A stretch of 64,000 bases of DNA from Blastocatellia bacterium AA13 (lineage in GTDB: Bacteria > Acidobacteriota > Blastocatellia > UBA7656): assembly GCA_003222245.1 (NCBI GenBank), contig QHVH01000009.1, forward strand, positions 1 to 64,000. Direction: 5' to 3'. The position numbers were made by a program, and so were the translations under genes. The notes beneath the pieces were generated by a model, which was not told the DNA's origin, did not search any database, and was given only the letters and a program-made list of their open reading frames with translations. The stretch's first letter is position 1. Each line of letters opens with the position of its first letter. Below are positions 56,401 through 64,000 of this stretch, piece by piece.

Positions 56401-56431
56401 GCGACGTAAAATACCTGATTTTGATCTTCAT
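53408..56431 (-). CDS. pilQ: type IV pilus secretin PilQ
   Basis: Forms the outer-membrane ring through which the pilus passes. The start is ATG 56431 (MKIKIRYF) with GAGGGGG upstream; the frame extends to 56491. About 1007 residues. After a signal peptide come an AMIN domain (LVSLKHETVGALTRILVES), a second AMIN (VRADRTARGVKIFIDTDG) and a long Pro/Thr/Lys linker. The STN/N0 region (FDLRSGVDIRDMLRFISAQYGVNFIVDK) and an N1 domain broken by a Gly/Ser run (residues about 600-635) follow. The secretin core ends at GLSKLPIFGNLFKRRETERNADEILFFITPRIV. The tail is Ala/Gln/Pro-rich. Last of pilMNOPQ. Confidence 0.93.
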   Translation of the reverse strand: MKIKIRYFTSLALSVLISLTVISGPCAASTISSRSVEAEPAGQTFTLVSLKHETVGALTRILVESNAPPLYTVFRPTDQLIIVDMPGGDGSGLAAEYQVKNALVDSIKVRKTGGGGARSESAKAVTRLEISVRGPMRDRSSLKGNTLVIELSPEQTAEAAEVQPLSTPGIERPGVYVQPKSVSATVKTASTDTVAKPSKADYSTSRVNADKPATLVRDVRADRTARGVKIFIDTDGKAQFKDFTLTNPDRIVVDVVGVKNALGNRNIELGSGSVERVRVGQPSASVVRIVLDSTSKSAYHVAREGSSLVVSIGEGSAEDAGAKAVPVVNPPAQTRAQTPAQTHIPVTQGVKTNSAEKTKQDLAPSTSTKDDSNKNQTQAIARNNPPAQVPPAVSKPGVTNGGTTSGKTTQSTSGAKEKITSEVSSLPINTPAGYRSATEAQRGNERIIAGNSPATGTTPSRPQSGRARQEGAFCDPGFVGGPTSFDLRSGVDIRDMLRFISAQYGVNFIVDKSVGTVPVDIRVTEMPWNMVMEEVMRANRLGAVCGGGGRIIRIATLAAIKEEQEAQRSLKEEQAKSIPLETKIFHLKYARAAGALSATGSGRSGGGGSGGGGGSSSGGGGGGGGTSGNRGIIQIINSRLSTRGKSEVDGRTNSLIITDLPENIKSIEDILAKLDLPEPQVEIEARIVIANRSFLRDIGVELAAAAVNTKTGASAIGETSAVGISPTGGLANAGGTAGGGGAGGSSGGTNPLGPNLVGPISTNALRATASSVLSLTTGLLGTSIISTALSAHERKGQIRTIAAPRITAQDNQTAEIVNGVQIPVQTVSNNTITTTFVTAALRLEITPQIIEETGEVQMHVVAENNSVNTAIAQQLNSGIPGIDTQSAESTVRVTDGGTTVMGGITVDRESQFQTRTPGLSKLPIFGNLFKRRETERNADEILFFITPRIVRGEGPSNLAPQRSAVEGAAAGNQVASKGAGAQPEQKAAQNNQPVAKAPAAPAKGGQQ

Positions 56432-56505
56432 AGCCCCCTCGCACCTAGTCACGATTTCCTTCTGCCCGGAGTCCTCGGAGTGGACCCTCATCCGAATCCC
56501 GGTCT

Positions 56506-57162
56506 CTACCGAGCAGCCTTCGCGGTTGCGGCTTTCGCGACAACCCGTTCCTGTTCAACCTGCTTGCCTCCCGATTCGATAAACGACTTCTCGCGGAAGA
56601 CCACCCTCGAGCCTGACGACTCCATGCCTTCGACTTCGACCCGGAGGATCTCGCCGTTGAAGCAGCGAGCTCCCCGCCGCGCATAAAACGTGGTGCCGGT
56701 CGGCGTCGCGCGGACAAACGCGCCCAGACCCTGCTCGTCGCTGAAGACGCCAAGAACATCAAGCTCGCTTACAAGATACTGGCTCAACGGATCTGGTTCC
56801 GGCTTGCCTTCGTCGGCCGCTCGCTGCGCGCGCTGCTGAAACTGAGCGCGCCGAACGTCGAGCGGTGGAAAGCCGATCGATACCGGCTTCTTGGGTTTCG
56901 TGCTCTTGATGACGGCCTTCTTGAAAGGATCGCGGCCCACCGGTCTGTACTGCTGTATGGTATCGGCGGCAGGTCCGACGTTCTCTTTCTTGAGGCTTGT
57001 AACGGACATCGGCCCGCTTCCGGATTGGGAAGCCGGCGCCTTGCCCTGATCGCCCTTCTGCGCATCCTGCGGCGGCGCCGCTAGGATTGAACCCGAGCAG
57101 AAGATGAACCCCGCCGCCAGGGCGACAGGAATAAGTACGCGTCTTGATTTTCTTGCCGTCAT
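56506..57162 (-). CDS. pilP: type IV pilus PilP-like protein
   Basis: A 218-residue exported protein linking the inner-membrane PilNO complex to secretin PilQ. The signal segment (LIPVALAAGFIFCSGSILAA, residues about 10-29) has no classic lipobox Cys at its end, unlike many PilP lipoproteins. After a linker it reads YRPVGRDPFKKAVI, a PilP hallmark (RDPF), then a beta domain with ELDVLGVFSDEQGLGAFVRATP and FYARRGARCFNGEILRVEVEG. It starts 11 bases after the pilO stop and ends 74 bases before pilQ. Confidence 0.85.
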   Translation of the reverse strand: MTARKSRRVLIPVALAAGFIFCSGSILAAPPQDAQKGDQGKAPASQSGSGPMSVTSLKKENVGPAADTIQQYRPVGRDPFKKAVIKSTKPKKPVSIGFPPLDVRRAQFQQRAQRAADEGKPEPDPLSQYLVSELDVLGVFSDEQGLGAFVRATPTGTTFYARRGARCFNGEILRVEVEGMESSGSRVVFREKSFIESGGKQVEQERVVAKAATAKAAR

Positions 57163-57173
57163 TTTCGTGATCT

Positions 57174-57857
57174 CTACTTCGAAGCTGTTCCGGCCGGTTT
57201 GTCTGCCGCCGTGGGAACCAGTGGTTTCTTCGCCGTCATTCTCTCCAGGTTCTCCTGTGACATGAAGAAGATGGTTAGCCTGAATGAAGCGTCTATAGAA
57301 CGGCCGGCTTCCTGCGCCGGGTCTCCGGCTTGCTTAACATCGACCTCGCTCACGCTGACTATGCGCTTATAGAAGCCAAGCTGTGAAAAGAACTGTCCGA
57401 GGCTGTCATAGGATCCGGAGACGTCTACCGAGATCGGCTGTCTGGTGTAAATTTCGGAAGGTTCCGACTTCTCTTCAGCGAATCGTTTCAGCTCCAGGCG
57501 CTGGCCGCGCAGGAAGTCTTTGATGCTGTCGTAGACGCGCGAAATCTCGACCTGCTCCGGAAGAAAATCGCGCAGCCGATCTATCTCGTCTCGTCTATCC
57601 TGAAGCGCCTTTTCGACCTCGGCGATGTTCTGCCGTATGATGCTGCCCTGCAGGTTCTTTTGCTTCAACGTCTGGGTCTGTTCGATCAGCTTCTCCGTCT
57701 GAGCGCGCTTTTCGCTATAGAGAAGAACGTGCGCGGCATAGGTCAGCAGCAGCACAAGGATGAGCATAATACCCATCTGATAGAACCACGGCATACGGCT
57801 GAAGAAATTGCCGGTCTCATCACTCGGTTTCGCTAGAGTCGTAACTGAAGCTGCCAT
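57174..57857 (-). CDS. pilO: type IV pilus assembly protein PilO
   Basis: A 227-residue inner-membrane protein that pairs with PilN in the alignment complex. One N-terminal membrane helix (MGIMLILVLLLTYAAHVLLY, residues about 28-47), a coiled-coil of 60 residues rich in Gln/Lys/Glu, then the ferredoxin-like periplasmic domain (VDVSGSYDSLGQFFSQLGFYKRIVSVSEVD). AAGGAGA lies six bases before ATG 57857, and pilN ends 12 bases upstream. Confidence 0.9.
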   Translation of the reverse strand: MAASVTTLAKPSDETGNFFSRMPWFYQMGIMLILVLLLTYAAHVLLYSEKRAQTEKLIEQTQTLKQKNLQGSIIRQNIAEVEKALQDRRDEIDRLRDFLPEQVEISRVYDSIKDFLRGQRLELKRFAEEKSEPSEIYTRQPISVDVSGSYDSLGQFFSQLGFYKRIVSVSEVDVKQAGDPAQEAGRSIDASFRLTIFFMSQENLERMTAKKPLVPTAADKPAGTASK

Positions 57858-57869
57858 CGATGCTCTCCT

Positions 57870-58550
57870 TCACTTGCCCTGGGTTGTCTGCGGCTTGTCC
57901 GCCGGTTTTGATTCGTCCGCGGACGCATCGTGAGGTTTGTTGTAGTCGCAATCGATCTTGAAATGGAACATTCGCGCGATCTCGTCCGTCTCGGCTTTCT
58001 TGCCGTCTTTTGAAGCAGCCGCCGCGACTTCATCCTTTCCTTCGAGAAAGAATGTCAGATTGGTGAACATCCCGTTGGAGAACTCGAGCTTCTGTACGAA
58101 AGTCGCGACCGTCTGTTGATCCGGAGCGTTGCCCACGATCGTCAGCCGGTTTCCCTTCTGCGTAATGGCCTTGAGCTGAAAATCGGTTGTGCCGCCCGGA
58201 ACGCGCTCGTTGATCGCCGAGAGCATACCTACCGGACCTTTTTGCTCCGCGCGCAGTTGCTTGATTACCTTGATTCGATCTTCAACCTGCTTTAGCTCGG
58301 ATTCGAGATCGTTCTTTCGCTGTATATCGCCTTCGAGTTTCTTGGCGTCTTCTTTTTCGCGGTTGAGATCCGTCTCCGCTTTCGCCAGTTGATTATTCGT
58401 CCAGAGGTGATCGATGCCTACGGCAATGCCGAAGATCAACAGCGCGGCGCCGAGCATAAAGATCAATTGGCCGCGCTTGGCGGATACTTTGATCTTCTGA
58501 ATAGTGACCCGCTGTTCAGCGGTGCCTTCCAGCAAATTGACTTTGATCAT
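57870..58550 (-). CDS. pilN: type IV pilus assembly protein PilN
   Basis: A 226-residue inner-membrane protein. It begins MIKVNLLEG, the short cytoplasmic PilN motif that binds PilM. A membrane helix (LIFMLGAALLIFGIAVGIDH, about 30-49), a Lys/Glu-rich coiled coil (about 60-110) and a periplasmic ferredoxin-like domain (FQLKAITQKGNRLTIVGNAPDQQTVATFVQKLE) follow. Its ATG overlaps the pilM stop (ATGA at 58547-58550). Confidence 0.92.
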   Translation of the reverse strand: MIKVNLLEGTAEQRVTIQKIKVSAKRGQLIFMLGAALLIFGIAVGIDHLWTNNQLAKAETDLNREKEDAKKLEGDIQRKNDLESELKQVEDRIKVIKQLRAEQKGPVGMLSAINERVPGGTTDFQLKAITQKGNRLTIVGNAPDQQTVATFVQKLEFSNGMFTNLTFFLEGKDEVAAAASKDGKKAETDEIARMFHFKIDCDYNKPHDASADESKPADKPQTTQGK

Positions 58551-59614
58551 TTAGTCACCTCCGCAACGCGGACCCCCAGCCCGACAGCCACCGCCATATT
58601 GGGCGACAGCTCTCTGAGATATTCTTCGTCGAATCGCTTGTGATCGAACCTGATCGAGCGGAATGAATCGAACCGCTCCACCGGCATCTGGAATTTCTCG
58701 GAGAGGTATTCGGTCAGATGGCCGACCTTTGATGAACCGCCCGCAATCAGCATCCTGTCGATGCTGGGCGAATCAACCGCGGTCGAGCGGAAAAAATCCA
58801 GCGTTCGTTGGATCTCGAGGCCGAGCATCTCCGATACCGATTGTATGGCCGGAGCCGCCTGCTCCACCGTAGCGCCCGAGTCGCCGTCGCCGCCGCGCTT
58901 CAAGCTCTCCGCTTGATCGAATGTCAGATTCAATTCTTTTTGAAGCAGGTCGGTGTACTGGTTGCCTCCCGCGGAAATATCACGCGCGAAAATCGAGGTG
59001 GCGCCGCGAACGACATTGATCGTCATCACCGATGCGCCTATGTCGAGCAGCGCTACAGTCTGGTTTGGAGACGGATTGTAGTTAGCCTCGTAGGCGTTCT
59101 GAAGCGCGAATGCATCGACGTCCACTACGACCGGCTGTTTGCCGGCCTGGGAAATAACCTGAGTGAACTGCGCGATCTTGTCGCGCTTGCACGCAACCAG
59201 GAGCACATCCATGTTCTGGCCGGAGGAATCGTGTCCGGTGATCTCGTGATAGAGGTTTACGTCGTTGATATCGAAAGGTATGTATTGCTCCGCTTCCCAG
59301 TGTATTTGTTCGTCGAGTTCTTCTTCGGACATCGTAGGAAGCGTGATCTTTTTGACGATGACGGCGTGGCCGGAAAGCGAGGTAGCCACTTGCGTGGTCT
59401 TTATGCCGTAGTCGATCCAAATTCGGCCTATGCAATCGCTGACGTAATTCAGATCGATTATGTGGCCGTCGACGATGATGTCCGGTTGCAGGTTCTGATG
59501 GCCGATGTGAAGCAGCTCGAATCCGCCCCTGACTTCCTTGAGCTCGACTACCTTCAGAGCGCTTGAACCTATGTCGAGTCCGACTACGCTGCGCTTTCTG
59601 TTCTTTCCCAGCAT
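58547..59614 (-). CDS. pilM: type IV pilus assembly protein PilM
   Basis: A cytoplasmic actin-like ATPase-fold protein that binds the PilN N-terminus. The start is ATG 59614 (MLGKNRKRSVVGLDIG) with GGAGGA five bases upstream; the open frame to 59638 is less likely. 355 residues. FtsA/actin-like phosphate-binding stretches are VVGLDIGSSALKVVEL at the start, ALLDIGASVMTINVV in the middle and MLIAGGSSKVGHLTEYL near the end. First gene of pilM-N-O-P-Q and Roadblock. Confidence 0.93.
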   Translation of the reverse strand: MLGKNRKRSVVGLDIGSSALKVVELKEVRGGFELLHIGHQNLQPDIIVDGHIIDLNYVSDCIGRIWIDYGIKTTQVATSLSGHAVIVKKITLPTMSEEELDEQIHWEAEQYIPFDINDVNLYHEITGHDSSGQNMDVLLVACKRDKIAQFTQVISQAGKQPVVVDVDAFALQNAYEANYNPSPNQTVALLDIGASVMTINVVRGATSIFARDISAGGNQYTDLLQKELNLTFDQAESLKRGGDGDSGATVEQAAPAIQSVSEMLGLEIQRTLDFFRSTAVDSPSIDRMLIAGGSSKVGHLTEYLSEKFQMPVERFDSFRSIRFDHKRFDEEYLRELSPNMAVAVGLGVRVAEVTK

Positions 59615-60266
59615 GCGTCCTCCAGTGACGTCTTTCACGACCGTCGTTGCGGTCCCTGATGACTAATACCGATGCTTAATAAAGGTTATTCAAGATTGCA
59701 GCACGACGTTGATTACAAAGACTAATCGGTTAGGCTGGGCGATCAATTGCGACACTACGTCACGCCCAGTTCGGCTCAAGGCTAGGGGCAGAAATATTGG
59801 GGGTACGACTTACGGTGTGAAGCTTTTCAGTTTACGAGAGGAGCAGTTTCTAAAGGGGCCGCACGACGACAGACACGAAGACTGGGATAATTCTGTTGGG
59901 TCGCCGGATCATCCTTCGCGTCTCTCAATCTCACCCTTCTGAAAGCCCGTGAGTGCCTGCTCCCAAGCTGCTTCAGTCCGGCGCGACCGCTCAAAGAGAA
60001 GCGAGGATTGCGGTTTTTGCAGCTTCTGCATCTACCGCTAAATCCCGTGATCTCAGTCTTCAAACAAATCAAAAAGCGATTGACACTTTTCTTGGCGATC
60101 TCATTTCTATCATCCGCCTAGAATGATGTCAACACTATTTTTCCCGACCTCAACAGCCACGATGATGGCTTGTAGCATCCTGTTTTAACAAGCATTTAGT
60201 GAGCATTAATCGGCACAACGGAGCTCTTACAGCGGTAATATTCTGACCCTTTTTTCACCACATTTT
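59615..60266. other. 650-base intergenic region upstream of pilM
   Basis: Lies between pilM (start at 59614) and the molybdopterin-domain gene (ends at 60267), both minus. It should hold the pil operon promoter, but I find only weak boxes. A 41-codon frame at 59906-60031 is the one possible gene. No terminator or known riboswitch is recognised. Confidence 0.45.
59906..60031 (-). CDS. possible 41-residue small protein
   Basis: ATG 60031 to TGA at 59906: MQKLQKPQSSLLFERSRRTE continuing into an amphipathic helix (AWEQALTGFQKGEIERREG). The helix has coding-like residue use, but there is no ribosome site and no family match. It could be a fossil of a longer gene. Low confidence. Confidence 0.2.
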
Positions 60267-61013
60267 TCATTCCGTGCGAGCTATTAACGCGGGTTCAAGG
60301 CTCTTAAGCAAAGCCGCCAGCGCGAGCTCAACAGCCGCCTGCTCCTTGGATTCAAGCGTGATCTTCACGCGGTACTCGCTGCTTTGAAAGTTCGGATAAG
60401 ACCCTATCTCAACCGCCGGGTGCTCGGATGCAACGCGACTAAGAGAGATCGCAAGATCGAATTCATCCTGCCGCGTGAATACGGCCCGCGAGTGAAACGG
60501 CTCGATCCGAAATCGCTCGCGTATAGCTTCGAACTTGCTCCTGAAATGCTCGGGAACGCCGGGAAGCACGAATACATTGCCCGCCGCAAGGACTGGCCAT
60601 CGGAGCTGTTGCTCGCCTACAAGCTCGGCATTCTCGGGGACGTCGGCCATTCGCAGCCGGGGCTCGTCGGCGGCGGCTCCAAAATAATTCCTTATCAATG
60701 ATTCAAGCCTGGGGTTCCGCACAACTCGACGATTGAGAGCGCGCGCCACGCCTTCGATCGTCACGTCGTCGTGAGTTGGGCCAACGCCCCCGGAGGTAAA
60801 TACGTAATCGAATTTCTCGGAACACTCGCGAACGGCCGCCGAGATTTCATCGAGGACATCGGGAATAATAACGATGCGCCGAAGTGAAACGCCGAGCCTG
60901 TACAATTCGCCGATCAAAAATCGAGCGTTCTGATCCTCTGATTTCCCGTTCAGGATCTCGTTCCCGATCACTACAATTGCCGCGGTTCGTTCAGGCATAT
61001 GATCAACTACCAT
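60267..61013 (-). CDS. molybdopterin-binding (MoCF) domain protein, CinA N-terminal-like
   Basis: A 248-residue cytoplasmic protein made of one MoCF/CinA-N domain: AAIVVIGNEILNGKSEDQNARFLIGEL at the start, then FTSGGVGPTHDDVTIEGVA, the family's glycine/Asp loop, and VFVLPGVPEHFRSKFE. The C-terminal CinA deamidase half is missing, so this is the short stand-alone form, seen also in nucleotide-pyrophosphatase-like and FAD-pathway proteins. ATG 61013 is used; Met6 (60998) is an alternative. The biochemical role is not settled for this form. Confidence 0.85.
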   Translation of the reverse strand: MVVDHMPERTAAIVVIGNEILNGKSEDQNARFLIGELYRLGVSLRRIVIIPDVLDEISAAVRECSEKFDYVFTSGGVGPTHDDVTIEGVARALNRRVVRNPRLESLIRNYFGAAADEPRLRMADVPENAELVGEQQLRWPVLAAGNVFVLPGVPEHFRSKFEAIRERFRIEPFHSRAVFTRQDEFDLAISLSRVASEHPAVEIGSYPNFQSSEYRVKITLESKEQAAVELALAALLKSLEPALIARTE

Positions 61014-61035
61014 CGGCTCAAGCCGCTGCTGAATA

Positions 61036-61743
61036 TCATTTGTGCTCGACCTTGCTCGAATGAGCGGTCACGACCTGCCATTGTCCATTCCGCTTTACCC
61101 AGACGTCGGTCTCGCGCATGTCGATCGCGAATGAAACGCCCTCCGAGGAGCCCTTCACCCACCAGCGCGCCGTCACAACAGCGGTATCGCCGTACACGCG
61201 CGCGCGGAAATCATCGACTCTATAAGAGTCCAGGTTGAACTTTGCGAAGTTCGCGGAGAATTCCGACTTGCTGGAGGTCCGCCCGCCTTCATCGATAGCC
61301 ATGAAATCCGGCGCGAGTATTCCGTCAAGAGCCGAGCGGTCTTTGCTCTTTGCAAGCTCGATCCAGGCGCGCTCCAGTCTCAAGAGGTCGTTTGCTATCG
61401 GATCTCTTAGTTCGTCTTCTGATTTGGCGGGCTCGGAGGATTTTGACGATTCGGTTTTACCCGCGTCAGGCTTGCCGCTATCCGATTTTTCGGCCTTGTA
61501 CTCGGAAAGCCATTCGACATCGATGTTCTCGGCCTTTCGCTTTTCCTTCTCCTTGATGAGCCATTGTCCGCGATCGTTCCATGGCTCTCCGCCCTCGGCG
61601 TGTACGTGGCAAAATGTGCAGTCCTTCGCGCCAAATTTTCGAGCTTTAACCAGAAAAGGAGGATAAGCGCCGGCGCTTCCAGCTACCGTTGAAATTAAGA
61701 ATGAGGCAAATAAAAGTGCTGCTATGAGTTTGAAGCTTCGCAC
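61036..61743 (-). CDS. secreted protein with CxxCH haem motif and SnoaL/DUF4440-like domain
   Basis: The start is GTG 61743 (VRSFKLIAALL) with AAGGGG upstream; longer frames to 61860 would add non-family residues. About 235 residues. A signal peptide ending near AGAYPPF is followed by a conserved-looking block with a single Cys-x-x-Cys-His (DCTFCHVHAEGGEPWNDRG), a possible c-type haem site. A Lys/Ser/Glu-rich linker leads to an NTF2-like DUF4440 domain (LLRLERAWIELAKSKDRSALDGIL, then VTARWWVKGSSEGV and WVKRNGQWQVVTAHSSKV). Role unknown; haem attachment is unproven. Confidence 0.7.
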   Translation of the reverse strand: MRSFKLIAALLFASFLISTVAGSAGAYPPFLVKARKFGAKDCTFCHVHAEGGEPWNDRGQWLIKEKEKRKAENIDVEWLSEYKAEKSDSGKPDAGKTESSKSSEPAKSEDELRDPIANDLLRLERAWIELAKSKDRSALDGILAPDFMAIDEGGRTSSKSEFSANFAKFNLDSYRVDDFRARVYGDTAVVTARWWVKGSSEGVSFAIDMRETDVWVKRNGQWQVVTAHSSKVEHK

Positions 61744-61824
61744 GATCGTGTCCCCTTGTTGAAATGATACCGCAGCAATAGTACGCATGCTGTCCCGTCC
61801 GGGCAAGCAATGGCCATTTGCAGC

Positions 61825-61920
61825 GGCGGGCGTCTCTACCCGCCCCACTGCGAATACCAATATTCATCATTAAAAAGGGAGCCGTGCCTAAAGAGGGGCG
61901 GGCAGAAACGCCCCCGCCCG
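61825..61920. repeat. pair of inverted GC-rich REP-like elements
   Basis: Element 1 at 61825-61846 and element 2 at 61895-61920 are near inverted copies: the reverse complement of the first differs from the second by two substitutions and a two-base insertion. Element 2 also forms its own hairpin (GGGCGGG at 61896-61902 with CCCGCCC at 61913-61919). The layout, two inverted copies about 50 bases apart in an intergenic gap, is that of a bacterial REP doublet. Confidence 0.6.
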
Positions 61921-61937
61921 TACAGCGGGGTTCACGC

Positions 61938-62701
61938 TTATCGCGCGCAGGTGAGCGCCCGGCCGCCATCTATACTCACGGTAGCGCCGGTGATCCAACC
62001 TGCGCGGTCGGAAGCAAGAAAAATTATCAGGTCAGCTATCTCCTCCGGAGCGCCGACTCGTCCAAGTGGATGCGTAGTCTTACTGTGCTCCAGAAACGCG
62101 GCATAAGCCTCTTCGTTCATTCCACTCGACCGATGCAGGTTCGTGACGACGACGCCGGGATTGACCGCGTTGACTCTGATACCTTTTGAAGCGAGCTCTA
62201 AAGCGGCGCAGCGCGTAAGCTGATCGAGCCCTGCTTTGCTTACGCAATAGGCGAGGACTCCTGGAAAAGACCGCGTACCCGTGACGCTGGATACGTTGAC
62301 GATGTTGCCTCGCGACTGCTCGAGGTACGGAACTGCCAGACTCATCAAGTGAAACACCGAGCGGAGATTGATGTTCATCATCTGATCCCAGAGCTCCAGC
62401 GACGTTGATTCGATGCTCCCGGACTTGATGATTCCAGCCGCATTGATCAGGATGTCCAACCCATCCATCGCGCTGATGGCCGTTTCTATGCAGGCCGCGC
62501 ATTCTCTCGGCTCCGTTAAATCGGCGGTCACGACAAAAGCACTGGATTGAGGCGCCCCGTCCGTAATAGAAGTCAATGCGCCGCGATTTCTTCCGACCAG
62601 CGTGACCGCGGCTCCAGCCTGAAGCAGCAACTCCGCGGTCGCTTTGCCGATGCCGCTCGAGGCGCCGGTCACGATAATCCGTTTACCATTCATATCGTTT
62701 A

Positions 62702-62705
<4 letters not shown>
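61938..62705 (-). CDS. SDR family NAD(P)-dependent oxidoreductase
   Basis: A 255-residue classical short-chain dehydrogenase/reductase. The cofactor motif is [15 protein letters not shown] (near residue 13), NAAG sits near 93, the catalytic Ser is in VNVSSVTG (near 140) and Tyr-x-x-x-Lys in [10 protein letters not shown] (near 153). VNPGVVVTN and [16 protein letters not shown], the last family block, follow. The glucose-1-dehydrogenase/3-oxoacyl reductase-like group cannot be narrowed. Its ATG overlaps the TGA of the upstream glycosidase gene (ATGA), so they are one operon. Confidence 0.9.

Positions 62706-64000
<1,295 letters not shown>

Overview
The window looks like chromosomal DNA of an Acidobacteriota bacterium, probably of the Blastocatellia type. 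This is inferred from a VWFA-related protein of the TIGR03436 kind, two carboxypeptidase-regulatory-domain TonB receptors, a DUF1800 protein, a TPR/retropepsin protein, moderately high GC, and frequent TTG/GTG starts behind clear Shine-Dalgarno (SD) sites. I see no rRNA, tRNA, CRISPR array, prophage or insertion sequence. The last gene runs off the right edge. A short open frame at the left edge may be the tail of an upstream gene.

Layout: 0.1-12.9 kb carries housekeeping and accessory genes: an M28 peptidase, FabI, an MFS carrier, a TonB receptor, an aldehyde dehydrogenase with a TauE/SafE permease, DNA glycosylase Tag, and a TPR plus double-retropepsin protein coupled to an Ogg2-type 8-oxoguanine glycosylase. 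13.8-25.5 kb has a DUF1800 protein, a second TonB receptor, a PQQ-type sugar dehydrogenase, a SurA/PpiD-like foldase, GalT, a VWFA protein and a SprT-like metallopeptidase. 25.5-26.0 kb is a gene-poor stretch with two intrinsic terminators and two possible small RNAs or peptides. 26.1-27.5 kb encodes an ECF sigma / membrane anti-sigma / Spy-CnrX-like trio. 28.3-29.2 kb is a broken CHAT-protease gene. 29.3-33.2 kb is the tesA / ybbA-ybbP neighbourhood, followed by a sigma-like protein, xerC, a truncated M28 peptidase, an ATP-type PEP carboxykinase and an acyl-CoA ligase.

39.6-41.8 kb is a compact, AT-richer restriction-modification pair next to polA. Two copper-handling genes (a CusF-like/SCO fusion and a CusF-like lipoprotein) and thrC follow, with a tiny CxxC protein overlapping the thrC start. 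At 47.7 kb a secreted peroxiredoxin has an in-frame TGA exactly at its catalytic cysteine, with a hairpin fitting the bacterial SECIS rules just downstream. This is the strongest unusual signal: a probable selenoprotein. A PhoB/PhoR-like two-component system follows, with a likely Pho-box promoter, then a Tat-exported vanadium-dependent haloperoxidase.

52.9-59.6 kb is a type IV pilus assembly cluster on the minus strand, read pilM-pilN-pilO-pilP-pilQ and then a Roadblock/LC7 protein. The right end holds a molybdopterin-binding-domain protein, a secreted CxxCH/SnoaL-like protein, a pair of REP-like inverted repeats, an SDR oxidoreductase and a partial GH63-like glycosidase.

No database or folding program was available. 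All family calls come from motifs read in the translations.
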